From assembly GCA_016207515.1 (NCBI GenBank), contig JACQPN010000011.1, positions 1-58,886 of the forward strand: DNA of 58,886 nucleotides, in the 5' to 3' direction. This DNA is from Euryarchaeota archaeon (GTDB lineage: Archaea; Thermoplasmatota; SW-10-69-26; JACQPN01). Positions within the stretch are counted from its first letter, which is position 1. Every line of letters starts with the position of its first letter. Below, piece after piece: positions 1 to 7,469 of this stretch. Under the pieces are notes generated by a model. The model had not been told where the DNA came from and did not search any database. It was given only the letters and a program-made list of their open reading frames with translations. A program made the position numbers and the translations under genes.

Positions 1-1
1 G

Positions 2-127
2 CGCAAGGGTGCGGAAGTCCGAGTGTATCTTCCCGGGAATCGGGAGAAGGTTTTCAAGGTCCGGCGGCGATACGGTCGCCGCCGGCCAGGGGGGTCGGTT
101 TTAGAGTTACAAGGCGGGTCGGATTAG
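2..127 (+). CDS. partial C-terminus of an unidentified basic protein
   Basis: An open frame enters from the left edge and stops at TAG 125-127, so only 41 codons are visible. The tail is strongly basic, with the run RRRYGRRRP around visible residues 22-30, which would suit a nucleic-acid-binding protein. No domain is recognisable. IS-like direct repeats overlap its end, so the C-terminus of a transposase or integrase is plausible but unproven. A 10-bp perfect inverted repeat lies inside it. Confidence 0.3.
   Translation, partial: RKGAEVRVYLPGNREKVFKVRRRYGRRRPGGSVLELQGGSD
61..85. repeat. perfect 10-bp hairpin
   Basis: Arms CCGGCGGCGA (61-70) and TCGCCGCCGG (76-85) are exact complements around a 5-nt loop. 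It lies inside the putative partial CDS, so it may be incidental to arginine codons or act as a terminator at the end of a mobile element. Confidence 0.5.
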
Positions 128-136
128 CGAGTTACA
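92..136. repeat. two imperfect direct repeats, IS-end-like
   Basis: Two about 20-nt units occur, at 92-111 and 116-136. Both begin GGGTCGG and end GAGTTACA, with a short variable A/T-rich core, and their starts are 24 nt apart. Multiple short terminal repeats of this sort are known at the ends of IS21-type elements. With only one end in view the assignment is an inference. Confidence 0.4.
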
Positions 137-358
137 CGACAACTTAAGATCTCACATGGTGCGTAAGGCGGCCACATGATAAAAGCCGCTTGCCGCATGT
201 GTCAGAGTTTCCATTTGAACGTGCAGGACCACGTCGGTGTCCTTAAGAGGCCTAGGGACGAAAGGTCTTCATTGCGTTACACGCCAGAGTCGGGTCGTGC
301 TTGGGGTGCAACTCCAATTGAAGGCATAGCGCGCGGCCGGCAATGTAACCAAAACGCC

Positions 359-369
359 CCGTATTTAAA
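359..369 (+). promoter_or_regulatory. TATA box of the cytoskeletal operon
   Basis: TATTTAAA at about 361-368 is a good archaeal TATA box. Transcription would begin near 390, leaving a leader of about 70 nt before the ATG at 463. An ATG at 391 opens only a five-codon frame (stop TGA 403-405). It is the only convincing promoter seen before the 463-11931 gene string. Confidence 0.5.
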
Positions 370-462
370 GCCCGTGGAAGCATATTTCACATGGACCGCG
401 TCTTGTGACGACGCGCTTGGCGGTCCCTCCACTCGCGGTCGGGCGGCGCCATCGGAGCTCTC

Positions 463-1467
463 ATGACCAACCCCTGCGGTCTGACTGAATGCCCAATTGA
501 GACAGACCTGTACCAGTTGGTCAAACGGGGCGAGCCTATTCCCGGAAGTATCGGGACCGGGATTCGCTCGGACCGCTTGGTGCCGTCGTGTTGCACCCAT
601 TGCGACCTGTGGCGCGGTGATTCGCGCATTCGGCGGCATTGCGCAGAATTCCATGTTCGAAGCCTTGCGGAACGAAACGACCCGCGGGGCCGCTTGCTTG
701 CCGATAAGCTCTATGAATTCCGGACATTACTTCGGTACCCGGAAAACCCTTCGGCCATGTGGCTAGCAAAAGTGTCGTTTCTCCTTCGCGATGTTCGAGA
801 TTTGATTTCGGCCTCGGCGGCCGATGCTTCAACCCTTGAACCGATTCTTGATCACTCGATGCGGGCGTTTACCGAGGCGCTGAGAGCCGATCCAGACAAC
901 CTTTTTGCGTTTGTGGGCCGCGACGGTCCGGGCCGCGTAACAGACACGGCGTGGGACGATTACATTTGCATTGTCCGCGACCGAGCGATTGTGGAAGGTG
1001 GATCATTGGAAGCACAGGGCGACTCGGCGATCGTGACGGCTCGTGATTCGAGAATCACACTGGAACGCGACGGCAACCCGGACCCGGGACCCAAAGGCGG
1101 TTATACGGGCATAGTTACGAGGAACGTTTTCCCTGGTTTTGTCGGCGCCATGGCTGAGACAATAAGCCCTGTGCTGATTCGCTTGAATTCCGTCAGCCCA
1201 AGTGTCTTTGCTTTTGGTCACATGCCGCTTTGGCTCTTACGATTGCTCGACCCTCGACCAGATGCGGCGGTTGCGACTGACCTAGAGAAGGCCCTAACCG
1301 ACGGCGATTTGCCGCCGCTGGTGACCGAACCCTTCATAATAGGACAAGAATATGAGGCCGACTGGCCCCGCGGAATCATCAACCGCGGGTTTGAGCGGGT
1401 TGCGGCGTCGGGGAAGGGACGAACCAGGCAGGTTCCCGGCGTCGGTTTGGTCCTGGTCATGGATTGA
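463..1467 (+). CDS. hypothetical protein, first gene of the ESCRT/tubulin operon
   Basis: A 334-residue protein that I do not recognise. A Cys/His-rich patch near residues 43-64 (CCTHC, then HC and H) could bind a metal. The middle is mostly helical and the C-terminal third mixed, without signal peptide or membrane span. The ATG follows a TATA box at about 361 and is the first usable start after it. The stop is 12 nt before the next gene, so it is probably co-transcribed with the ESCRT-like genes. The region before about 680 reads less convincingly as protein than the rest, so a later start is possible. Confidence 0.55.
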   Translation: MTNPCGLTECPIETDLYQLVKRGEPIPGSIGTGIRSDRLVPSCCTHCDLWRGDSRIRRHCAEFHVRSLAERNDPRGRLLADKLYEFRTLLRYPENPSAMWLAKVSFLLRDVRDLISASAADASTLEPILDHSMRAFTEALRADPDNLFAFVGRDGPGRVTDTAWDDYICIVRDRAIVEGGSLEAQGDSAIVTARDSRITLERDGNPDPGPKGGYTGIVTRNVFPGFVGAMAETISPVLIRLNSVSPSVFAFGHMPLWLLRLLDPRPDAAVATDLEKALTDGDLPPLVTEPFIIGQEYEADWPRGIINRGFERVAASGKGRTRQVPGVGLVLVMD

Positions 1468-1479
1468 GGGACGGTTAAC

Positions 1480-2115
1480 ATGGGAATATTTGAGGATTTG
1501 GGGCGGGCCTTCGGGGCATCTCGGGGACGCGATGATCCGGTCGCGAAATTGACCAGATTGAACGAGGGCGACCTGAAAGCTCTGCAGGCCCAACTTGACA
1601 CCGAGATTCCTGAGTTTTCGGTCGAGATCAAGTCAAAAAAGAGACGCCGAGACGAATTGGAAATCAAACTCAAAGCGACCACGGACCGTAACGACCACGC
1701 CATCATAGAGAGTGATTTGAAGGAGGCCAAGCAGGACATCGAACTACTCGGACGCGACCAAGATGCCCGGGTAAAAACCCGCGAGGTAACGAGATTCCTC
1801 CTAAAGGTGCGGAAAGGTCGGGGCACGCAAATCACCGATCTGGACAAGAAATTGGCCTCGATCATGAACATGAAGCCGGATCAGATTCAAACGGCGTTGG
1901 ACAAGCTTTCAGTGCAGAGCGGCATGGCGCTCGACAAGGTAAGCAACATCGGTCAAAGTATCGACGATTACGCGTCGCCGGCAGACCAAACGGTGGCAAC
2001 TCCGGAGGTCGGCGACATCCGACAGGACGAGGAGCGCACCGAGACGGATACTGCCGACAACGTCGAACTTGAAGAAGGGCCTAAGAAAAAGCGCGAAGTG
2101 TCTTTGGAGGAGTGA
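1480..2115 (+). CDS. coiled-coil protein with amphipathic N-terminus, possible divergent ESCRT-III-like subunit
   Basis: A 211-residue, mostly helical, highly charged protein. It opens with MGIFEDLGRAFG, a short amphipathic stretch like the membrane-inserting N-termini of ESCRT-III proteins. Long helices with heptad character follow (about 30-110), then a helical segment (about 115-165), then an acidic disordered tail ending in a basic patch and VSLEE. The order basic hairpin, then helices, then acidic tail matches ESCRT-III layout, but sequence similarity is weak, so an adaptor is equally possible. The next gene, a clearer Snf7-like protein, starts 6 nt after its stop. It is soluble and probably cytoplasmic, peripheral to the membrane. 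Confidence 0.7.
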   Translation: MGIFEDLGRAFGASRGRDDPVAKLTRLNEGDLKALQAQLDTEIPEFSVEIKSKKRRRDELEIKLKATTDRNDHAIIESDLKEAKQDIELLGRDQDARVKTREVTRFLLKVRKGRGTQITDLDKKLASIMNMKPDQIQTALDKLSVQSGMALDKVSNIGQSIDDYASPADQTVATPEVGDIRQDEERTETDTADNVELEEGPKKKREVSLEE

Positions 2116-2121
2116 TTCACA

Positions 2122-2709
2122 ATGGTAAATATCCCGTTCATTGGAAAGCGGTCGCTTGGCAAGAAGATTGAAGCTCTCGATGATTTGGAGGTCGATCTCA
2201 GGGTAGCGACCAATATCAGTGGAAAGCAAATCGAACGTGCTGAAGATGACATCCGAAAACTCGTCCGGAAGGGAATTGGCGCCAGCAAACAACAGCAGCG
2301 AATTCTAGCGGCGCAAGCCAAGGGGAAGGCGCAGAAGATTCGAATACTCCAAAGTAAACTTTTCCGCGATCTTGCGGTATATACGTTCGTCATCCAGGCC
2401 AAGGGATCGTACGAGGCAATGGAAATGAAGGACGAAGGGCCCTTGAAAAACCTTCAAAAAATCATGAAGGTCGCAACATTTCCCGAGCTTCAAAAAGTAG
2501 TCGCGCAATTGGCCAAGGAGGAGCAGAAGATTGACGTGAGCCTCCAGGCCATGCAACAGAAAATCGAGGAAATGCAGGAAGAGTATGCCTCGCCTGAATG
2601 GGGGGAGAACAGTTTCATGTCCATCATGGAATCTATGGAAGGCCTCCCGGAGGACCAGCGGGAAAAGACTATACAAGAAAAGATAAAATTCCCCGGAGAA
2701 CGCGCTTGA
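2122..2709 (+). CDS. ESCRT-III (Snf7/CdvB)-like protein
   Basis: A 195-residue helical protein. Residues about 39-70 (start IERAEDDIRKLVRKG) form the basic first half of a long hairpin. A Gln/Ala/Lys-rich second helix follows, then a segment GPLKNLQKIMKVATFPELQK leading into EEQKIDVSLQAMQQKIEEM. This matches the order seen in Snf7-family proteins: AE-x-IKKL-type helix 1, the return helix, then a KAM-type segment, an FP/LP-x-(I/L)QK turn and an acidic Met-rich helix. ESCRT-III proteins polymerise on membranes and are disassembled by Vps4. A Vps4-like ATPase is the next gene, 12 nt downstream, which strongly supports the call. No transmembrane span is present. Confidence 0.8.
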   Translation: MVNIPFIGKRSLGKKIEALDDLEVDLRVATNISGKQIERAEDDIRKLVRKGIGASKQQQRILAAQAKGKAQKIRILQSKLFRDLAVYTFVIQAKGSYEAMEMKDEGPLKNLQKIMKVATFPELQKVVAQLAKEEQKIDVSLQAMQQKIEEMQEEYASPEWGENSFMSIMESMEGLPEDQREKTIQEKIKFPGERA

Positions 2710-2721
2710 GCGAGGTCGCCA

Positions 2722-3936
2722 TTGACAGTAGGTGACGACATCGCGATTTCCATGCTGGACGATCGCCTTAGGACCGCCGTTAACAAGGGGAAGGAGACGG
2801 AGGCACGAGACCCGAAAGCGGCGGCTCCCCATTTCGAGGAGGCAGCGCGATGGGCGGATAAGATTGCGGGAATCGCGAAGGGGGACTCAAGGGTTCGAGC
2901 TATGGAGCAGGCAACCAAAATGCGCACTCATGCCGCGGACCTTCGGGAAGGGCGCGTGGCCTCCCCTCCAAAACCAAAAAAAACATCTGGTGAGGCGCCC
3001 AAGCACCAAGGCGCCAGGTCGGAACAACAAGAAAGTGACGACGATCCAGCTGCTCCATCCAAATTTCTGGAGAGGGCCGACACTACCTGGGACGACATCG
3101 TTGGCTTGACTGATGCAAAGAAACTCCTCAAGGGGGCGGTGCTCCTTGCCGTGGCAAAGCCACCGGTGGGCGTCAAACTGGACCCGCCTGCGGGAATTCT
3201 CCTTTATGGCCCCCCCGGCACCGGAAAAACGATGCTCGCCAAGGCCGCGTCAAACATGTTAGGGGCCTCATTCTTCAATCTCCCTGGCGGCGAAATCGAG
3301 AACAAGTGGTACGGAGAATCGTCAAAGATCGTTAAACGGGTCTTCGAAGAGGCTCGGGTCAAGAGTCCAAGCATAGTCTTCCTCGATGAGATTGACACTC
3401 TTGTCGGCAAGCGGGACGCGGGGTCGGAGCGAGACCCTTCCAAGTCCATCCTTGGCACCCTTCTTACGGAGATGGAGGGCGCGACAACGAGCAAGGGCAA
3501 AAATCCACCAATGGTGCTGGTTCTCGCCGGCACCAACCAACCGATGAACCTTGATCCGGCGTTTCTCACGCGGTTCAATCGTCGCGTCATGATTCCTCTT
3601 CCCGACGAGAACGCCAGATCGGCGATCCTTGCAAAACAAATAACGGCGCGCGGGTTGTCGTTGGAGGTTCCGTTGGAGTCGATTGTGGCCAGGACGGAAG
3701 GCTACTCAGGCCGTGAACTCCGAAACCTTGCGCAAGAAATGATCCGGTTAATGGTGGAAGAGTGCAACACCGACCTTTACGAACGTGTCGGAAAGGAAAA
3801 CCTCGCCGAGTCGTCCTACAAGGTCGGCCCGATAACACATGCGCATGTTGAGAGAGCGCTGCACGATGTGCGTGCGGTCACGAGCCACGAGGCGATTGTT
3901 CGGTTGGAGGAGTGGGCCCGTGGCGGAATTTCGTGA
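2722..3936 (+). CDS. Vps4/CdvC-like AAA ATPase with MIT-like N-terminus
   Basis: A 404-residue AAA ATPase starting at TTG 2722 behind a GAGGT ribosome site. Residues 1-77 are a three-helix, Ala/Lys-rich segment of MIT-domain size, and 78-118 a Pro/charged linker. The AAA core follows from WDDIVGL (about 123): Walker A GPPGTGKT (163-170), pore segment around KWYGES (195-200), Walker B IVFLDEID (218-225), sensor 1 LAGTN (268-272) and paired arginine fingers in TRFNRR (283-288) followed by IPLPD. These are meiotic-clade (Vps4/katanin/spastin) features. Vps4 remodels ESCRT-III polymers, and the gene directly follows an ESCRT-III-like gene. The tail lacks an obvious Vps4 beta domain, so CdvC-like is the safer comparison. 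Confidence 0.9.
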   Translation: MTVGDDIAISMLDDRLRTAVNKGKETEARDPKAAAPHFEEAARWADKIAGIAKGDSRVRAMEQATKMRTHAADLREGRVASPPKPKKTSGEAPKHQGARSEQQESDDDPAAPSKFLERADTTWDDIVGLTDAKKLLKGAVLLAVAKPPVGVKLDPPAGILLYGPPGTGKTMLAKAASNMLGASFFNLPGGEIENKWYGESSKIVKRVFEEARVKSPSIVFLDEIDTLVGKRDAGSERDPSKSILGTLLTEMEGATTSKGKNPPMVLVLAGTNQPMNLDPAFLTRFNRRVMIPLPDENARSAILAKQITARGLSLEVPLESIVARTEGYSGRELRNLAQEMIRLMVEECNTDLYERVGKENLAESSYKVGPITHAHVERALHDVRAVTSHEAIVRLEEWARGGIS

Positions 3937-4303
3937 TTGTTATCGCGAGGTCGTGGAGAGCTTGGCCGCGTGGCGCAAGGGTAAGAAACTCCCCGACAGG
4001 GACTTGATCATGGACGCCTACATTCAGCAGGAATTCAGGCGCCGGAAACTCCAGGTGCGCCGCGCGGCACTGATGCGGAAAACCGAAGGCGCGGGGCCCG
4101 AGATGGACGCATGGCAGCGAAATCTCGAAATCGTGAATAGGGAGTTGACTGATGTGGAAGCAAAGGTTTCCTGGCTGCATTCCGTGAGAAGCACGCCCGA
4201 CGAAATCGACGCCTTGGTGGTTGAGAAAGCAAAATCGGCGTTGAAGCAACTTAAAATAAAAGGACAGTTGTCAAGAAACGAGTTAGGGGACACGGGCGTC
4301 TGA
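3920..4303 (+). CDS. small helical coiled-coil protein of unknown function
   Basis: A 127-residue, Arg/Lys/Glu-rich, almost all-helical protein without membrane spans. The best start is GTG 3920, placed 8-10 nt after GGAGG inside the end of the AAA gene, which gives a 17-nt overlap and so translational coupling. An in-frame ATG at 3839 lies deep in the AAA gene and has no such site. It sits between the Vps4-like and the first tubulin-like gene, so a regulator or adaptor linking the two modules is reasonable. I do not recognise the family. Confidence 0.7.
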   Translation: MAEFRDCYREVVESLAAWRKGKKLPDRDLIMDAYIQQEFRRRKLQVRRAALMRKTEGAGPEMDAWQRNLEIVNRELTDVEAKVSWLHSVRSTPDEIDALVVEKAKSALKQLKIKGQLSRNELGDTGV

Positions 4304-4325
4304 TGCATGGGGAGGTTGTCGTTCA

Positions 4326-5507
4326 GTGACTCTGGTCATTGGAGTGGGCCAAGCAGGATCAAACCTCGCGGCGGAAATGACGCGCGTCACCAACGCCAAG
4401 GATTTCCTTAGTGTCTATCTCGTGAACAGCACAACAAGGGATCTGGTAACGGTCCGTGACGTTCCTCGATCGCGTTGGATCGGGGTCAGCGACACTGAAG
4501 GGTTGGTGTCACTCGCCAAGGGCGAGGACGCGGTTGAAAGCAAGTTGATCAAAGGTCTCGGAAAGGACCCTCGACGTGGCTTCACGACGCTAACCTCCGT
4601 CTTTGACAAAGTGGTCAACTATGTTGAAACACTCGGCATCAAGGATGAACGCTTTGCGGTAATTACTTTCTCGGGCGGCGGCGGAACCGGAGCCGGCGTC
4701 GCGCCCGTCCTCGCTCGTGCAATTCGCGAGGTGACGGAAGGAAAATGCCGTGTCATTGGTGTTCTGATCCTTCCTGCCATGACCCGCGGCGACGTTTCTG
4801 ACGACGGCTCCCTTGGGGAAGCATGGAACGCGTGGTACTCGTTCGAGCGCAGCCTCGACATTTTTGATGGAATCATTCTCGTCGACAATAATCGCCTCAG
4901 CCACATGGGCGACGTCGAGCGAGGGTTTCCGCGATTCAACAAATATGTGGCGCATTGCCTCACCGACATGATCCTGGGGAATCTCACTGAACTCGTGCTA
5001 CCGGGCGAGGACGAACTTATCATCCAACAATCCGATGTTCAGGATTTGGCAACGGCTCTCTCTGTAGGCGATCGCGGTGAACGAAAGCCAGGGGTCGCCG
5101 CAATTGGTCGGGCCGTGCAATTATTGCGAGGTCCAATGGGTTACATCGCTCCAATCCTTCCACCCAAGCAACCTGACCTCGTGAGCCTGAGCTTCTTGGC
5201 GAAGGAACGAATGACGTTTGAAGATGCGGAAACAATCGATTGTGAAAAGGCGTATGTCCTAGTCCGGGCCCCATTATCGATTCTGGGTCGGGCTGGTACT
5301 GGTCAGGATGTGTCCGAGGTACTCAGTCTCGCGGCCAAGAGTTCTGCGAGAGGCGACGTGATTTATGGAACCGCCTTGACCCGAAGGCCCTTGGCTTCCG
5401 TGACTTTGGGTCTCACGTTCCTACCGTCCGAGATCCCTCGCCTTAAGGAGCTGGAAACGGCCGCTTCAGAGTACGAGAGGCGATCAGGAGGAAAGGCACC
5501 TGACTGA
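4326..5507 (+). CDS. tubulin/FtsZ-superfamily GTPase 1
   Basis: 393 residues from GTG 4326 behind GGGGAGG. Residues 4-13 (VIGVGQAGSN) are the first strand and T1 loop, 115-124 (FSGGGGTGAG) the T4 nucleotide-binding signature, 183-190 (IILVDNNR) the T6 region, and 236-241 (SDVQDL) the T7 synergy loop, where both acidic positions of the FtsZ NxDxxD motif are kept (D237, D240). These show a GTP-binding, self-assembling GTPase. The rest diverges from canonical FtsZ and CetZ, so it belongs to a side family. It lies between the ESCRT-like module and membrane-protein genes, and is paired with a second, different superfamily member at 8868-10106. Confidence 0.9.
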   Translation: MTLVIGVGQAGSNLAAEMTRVTNAKDFLSVYLVNSTTRDLVTVRDVPRSRWIGVSDTEGLVSLAKGEDAVESKLIKGLGKDPRRGFTTLTSVFDKVVNYVETLGIKDERFAVITFSGGGGTGAGVAPVLARAIREVTEGKCRVIGVLILPAMTRGDVSDDGSLGEAWNAWYSFERSLDIFDGIILVDNNRLSHMGDVERGFPRFNKYVAHCLTDMILGNLTELVLPGEDELIIQQSDVQDLATALSVGDRGERKPGVAAIGRAVQLLRGPMGYIAPILPPKQPDLVSLSFLAKERMTFEDAETIDCEKAYVLVRAPLSILGRAGTGQDVSEVLSLAAKSSARGDVIYGTALTRRPLASVTLGLTFLPSEIPRLKELETAASEYERRSGGKAPD

Positions 5508-5523
5508 GCCATTCGCTGATTGG

Positions 5524-5634
5524 ATGGTGGCTGTCGCATCGCCGATGCAATGGGTTTTCCTACTTGCGTTAGGGCTCGGATTGGGACTCGTCCTGGGGGC
5601 CATCGGAGGCCTTCTTCTTGGTGGTTCCGAATGA
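5524..5634 (+). CDS. micro single-span membrane protein
   Basis: A 36-residue open frame from ATG 5524, made almost entirely of one hydrophobic helix (WVFLLALGLGLGLVLGAIGG) with Gly at regular spacing, ending GGSE. Its stop overlaps the next start as ATGA (5631-5634), so it is coupled to the large membrane protein after it. A strong AGGAGG at 5486-5491 lies too far from ATG 5524 but fits a CTG at 5500, which would add eight residues (LTEPFADW). A Gly-rich helix suggests helix packing with another membrane subunit. No function can be assigned. Confidence 0.55.
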   Translation: MVAVASPMQWVFLLALGLGLGLVLGAIGGLLLGGSE

Positions 5635-7469
5635 GGTTTCCAGGAATCGGCCCAGTAGTTGCAGCGATCCTAATTGGGCTGTTCGTGCAAACCCTGCCAG
5701 GAGTCGGCGCCCGCCAATTGGATTCGGCGCCAACCTCGTGTGGCAACCCCTCCATTATTGTTTTCTCGGGCGATGACCGACCGGATTTGCACGTGTTCTT
5801 CGAGTGGACCGTGGTAATGAACGATTCAGGCCCACTTCGAGGCACATTGTATGCAAATGTTTCTTTGCCGAATGGTTCCAAGCTAACTTCGAATATTTCT
5901 GTCGAAGCGCCCACCAACATTACAATTACCACGGCGGCCGCGCGAGACTCGCAGGGTGCACCAAGAAAAGTCTATTTCGAAGCCACCGATGACTTGGCTC
6001 ACCAAACGTTTTTGCTCAATCGCACGATTGATTGCGCAGCGGGGCTCGTGAGCGGCGAGACAACCCCCGCGCTTTCCGTGAGAATAATTTTTCCTAAGTA
6101 TTTCTTAGCTCCCATGGGAACGCCGTCGTGTTCGGACCGGCCGCTGGATTCGGGAAATGAAACAGAGCTTTGCGTCCGGCCCGTTTTGGATGGCGACGGT
6201 AGGATTGGCGCGGGAACCGCGATTGAGGCCCTTCTCGTTGGAAGCCCACTAAACCAATCGTGGATTGAAGACGCAACTTTGAAGGCGCTCCTTAACAGTG
6301 CAATTTACCCCGCGACCGCCACTCTTTCATACTCGAACCTTGGGAACCCAAACGTCGCGACGGGTGATCTGTTGGGCGCGCCAAGCCTTGAATTCAGCAT
6401 ATCCAACTCCCACGACGTAAAACAAATACAAGGTCTTCTCGTTGAATTGAAGAATCTTCGAGCCCGGCTTCAGGAGTTGGACGCTCTCGCTCGAGACGTC
6501 GGCGATCACGGGCCCGGCGCGACCTGGGCTGAGATAAATGAAACGTATGGCAGGGCATCGCTAGCGTTCGACGATTTGAACCACACGTTGAGTGTGATCG
6601 AGGCTCCGCTATTCGATTATTTGCTGGACGTTAAGAACCGAATGTTGGAAAACGGTTCCATCCTTGTTCGCGGAGGTGCCGTCCTAACCCCAAGCAGTGG
6701 GTGCGCCCCGGGGCCCCTAAGAATTGACGCTGGCGTTGATCTTTGTGTAACAATTGCAGAAATCTCGTATTCGGTTCCGCTCCTTGAAAAAAGAAGTGAT
6801 CTCTTGGTCGGCGAACCGGGCGCGTGGAGCACCGTGTCGGCATGGGATGGGTGGCCACACGGAGAAATCGTTCAAGGCACTAAGATTCTCCTGGGGACAC
6901 CTCTCCTCGACATGTCGCCTTTCGCCAATATTTCCCAACCGCTGCCCGTTGGACAACGGGTGAGCCACGCCCAGACAATCCAACTCATGACCGCCATGAA
7001 GGATCTGCACCAATCATGGAATCAGATTCGCCAAACCCGCCAAGGGCAGGAGATTCCCACCGTGGTTGTGACGTACCGCGAGTTTGAATCGAAGCGTATC
7101 GAGGCAAGAAAATTGGGCGACGCGGCCCTTGAGAATCTGCCGGCGCGGGAAGCGTTCTTTGAAACGGTTGAATCCGAAGCCAAAACCGCCGCGCTAGCCG
7201 CGGCGGGGCCGTCCCTTACGATGCCGCGCCTGCTCAGCGGTCTTGCGGTACTCGGCGGTCTCGCGGCAGGCGCGGTCCTGAGTTTCGTTGTCGTCCGCGG
7301 TCAAGCCGAGCATGGGTCAAAGAAGGGGCTGTTCACCAGCAGGGGCACCAGCGCAGCGAACCCTCTTGCCGGGTTGTTGGGGCTCGTTGGACTTGGGCTC
7401 GCGGGCGTGGCGTTCGCACTTGGTTACGCCGTCCGAGGCCTGGTATTCGTTTGGAGTGGGTTACCTTGA
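5631..7469 (+). CDS. secreted ectodomain protein with two C-terminal membrane spans
   Basis: 612 residues. The start is ATG 5631, which overlaps the upstream stop (ATGA) and opens directly into a signal peptide (about residues 1-27). A long extracellular part follows with several N-x-S/T sequons and a helical hairpin near residues 262-330. Two hydrophobic spans close the protein (about 533-552 and 575-600). It would present a large outer domain with its C-terminus anchored. The next gene starts inside its stop codon. No known family is recognised. Its place between two tubulin-like genes suggests a membrane partner of the filament system. Confidence 0.8.
   Translation: MRFPGIGPVVAAILIGLFVQTLPGVGARQLDSAPTSCGNPSIIVFSGDDRPDLHVFFEWTVVMNDSGPLRGTLYANVSLPNGSKLTSNISVEAPTNITITTAAARDSQGAPRKVYFEATDDLAHQTFLLNRTIDCAAGLVSGETTPALSVRIIFPKYFLAPMGTPSCSDRPLDSGNETELCVRPVLDGDGRIGAGTAIEALLVGSPLNQSWIEDATLKALLNSAIYPATATLSYSNLGNPNVATGDLLGAPSLEFSISNSHDVKQIQGLLVELKNLRARLQELDALARDVGDHGPGATWAEINETYGRASLAFDDLNHTLSVIEAPLFDYLLDVKNRMLENGSILVRGGAVLTPSSGCAPGPLRIDAGVDLCVTIAEISYSVPLLEKRSDLLVGEPGAWSTVSAWDGWPHGEIVQGTKILLGTPLLDMSPFANISQPLPVGQRVSHAQTIQLMTAMKDLHQSWNQIRQTRQGQEIPTVVVTYREFESKRIEARKLGDAALENLPAREAFFETVESEAKTAALAAAGPSLTMPRLLSGLAVLGGLAAGAVLSFVVVRGQAEHGSKKGLFTSRGTSAANPLAGLLGLVGLGLAGVAFALGYAVRGLVFVWSGLP

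Noticed and set aside
176-466. Short plus-strand frame before the first operon gene
   Set aside because: It precedes and spans the TATA box at about 361, has no ribosome site and ends inside the next start.
1218-1871. Minus-strand frame of 217 codons opposite the first two operon genes
   Set aside because: Ser/Arg-rich shadow composition; the plus-strand genes have tighter spacing and coherent predicted folds.
4326-5507. Canonical ftsZ
   Set aside because: Only the T1, T4 and T7 motifs match; the remaining sequence, the lack of the FtsZ C-terminal peptide and the ESCRT-like context argue for a separate family.
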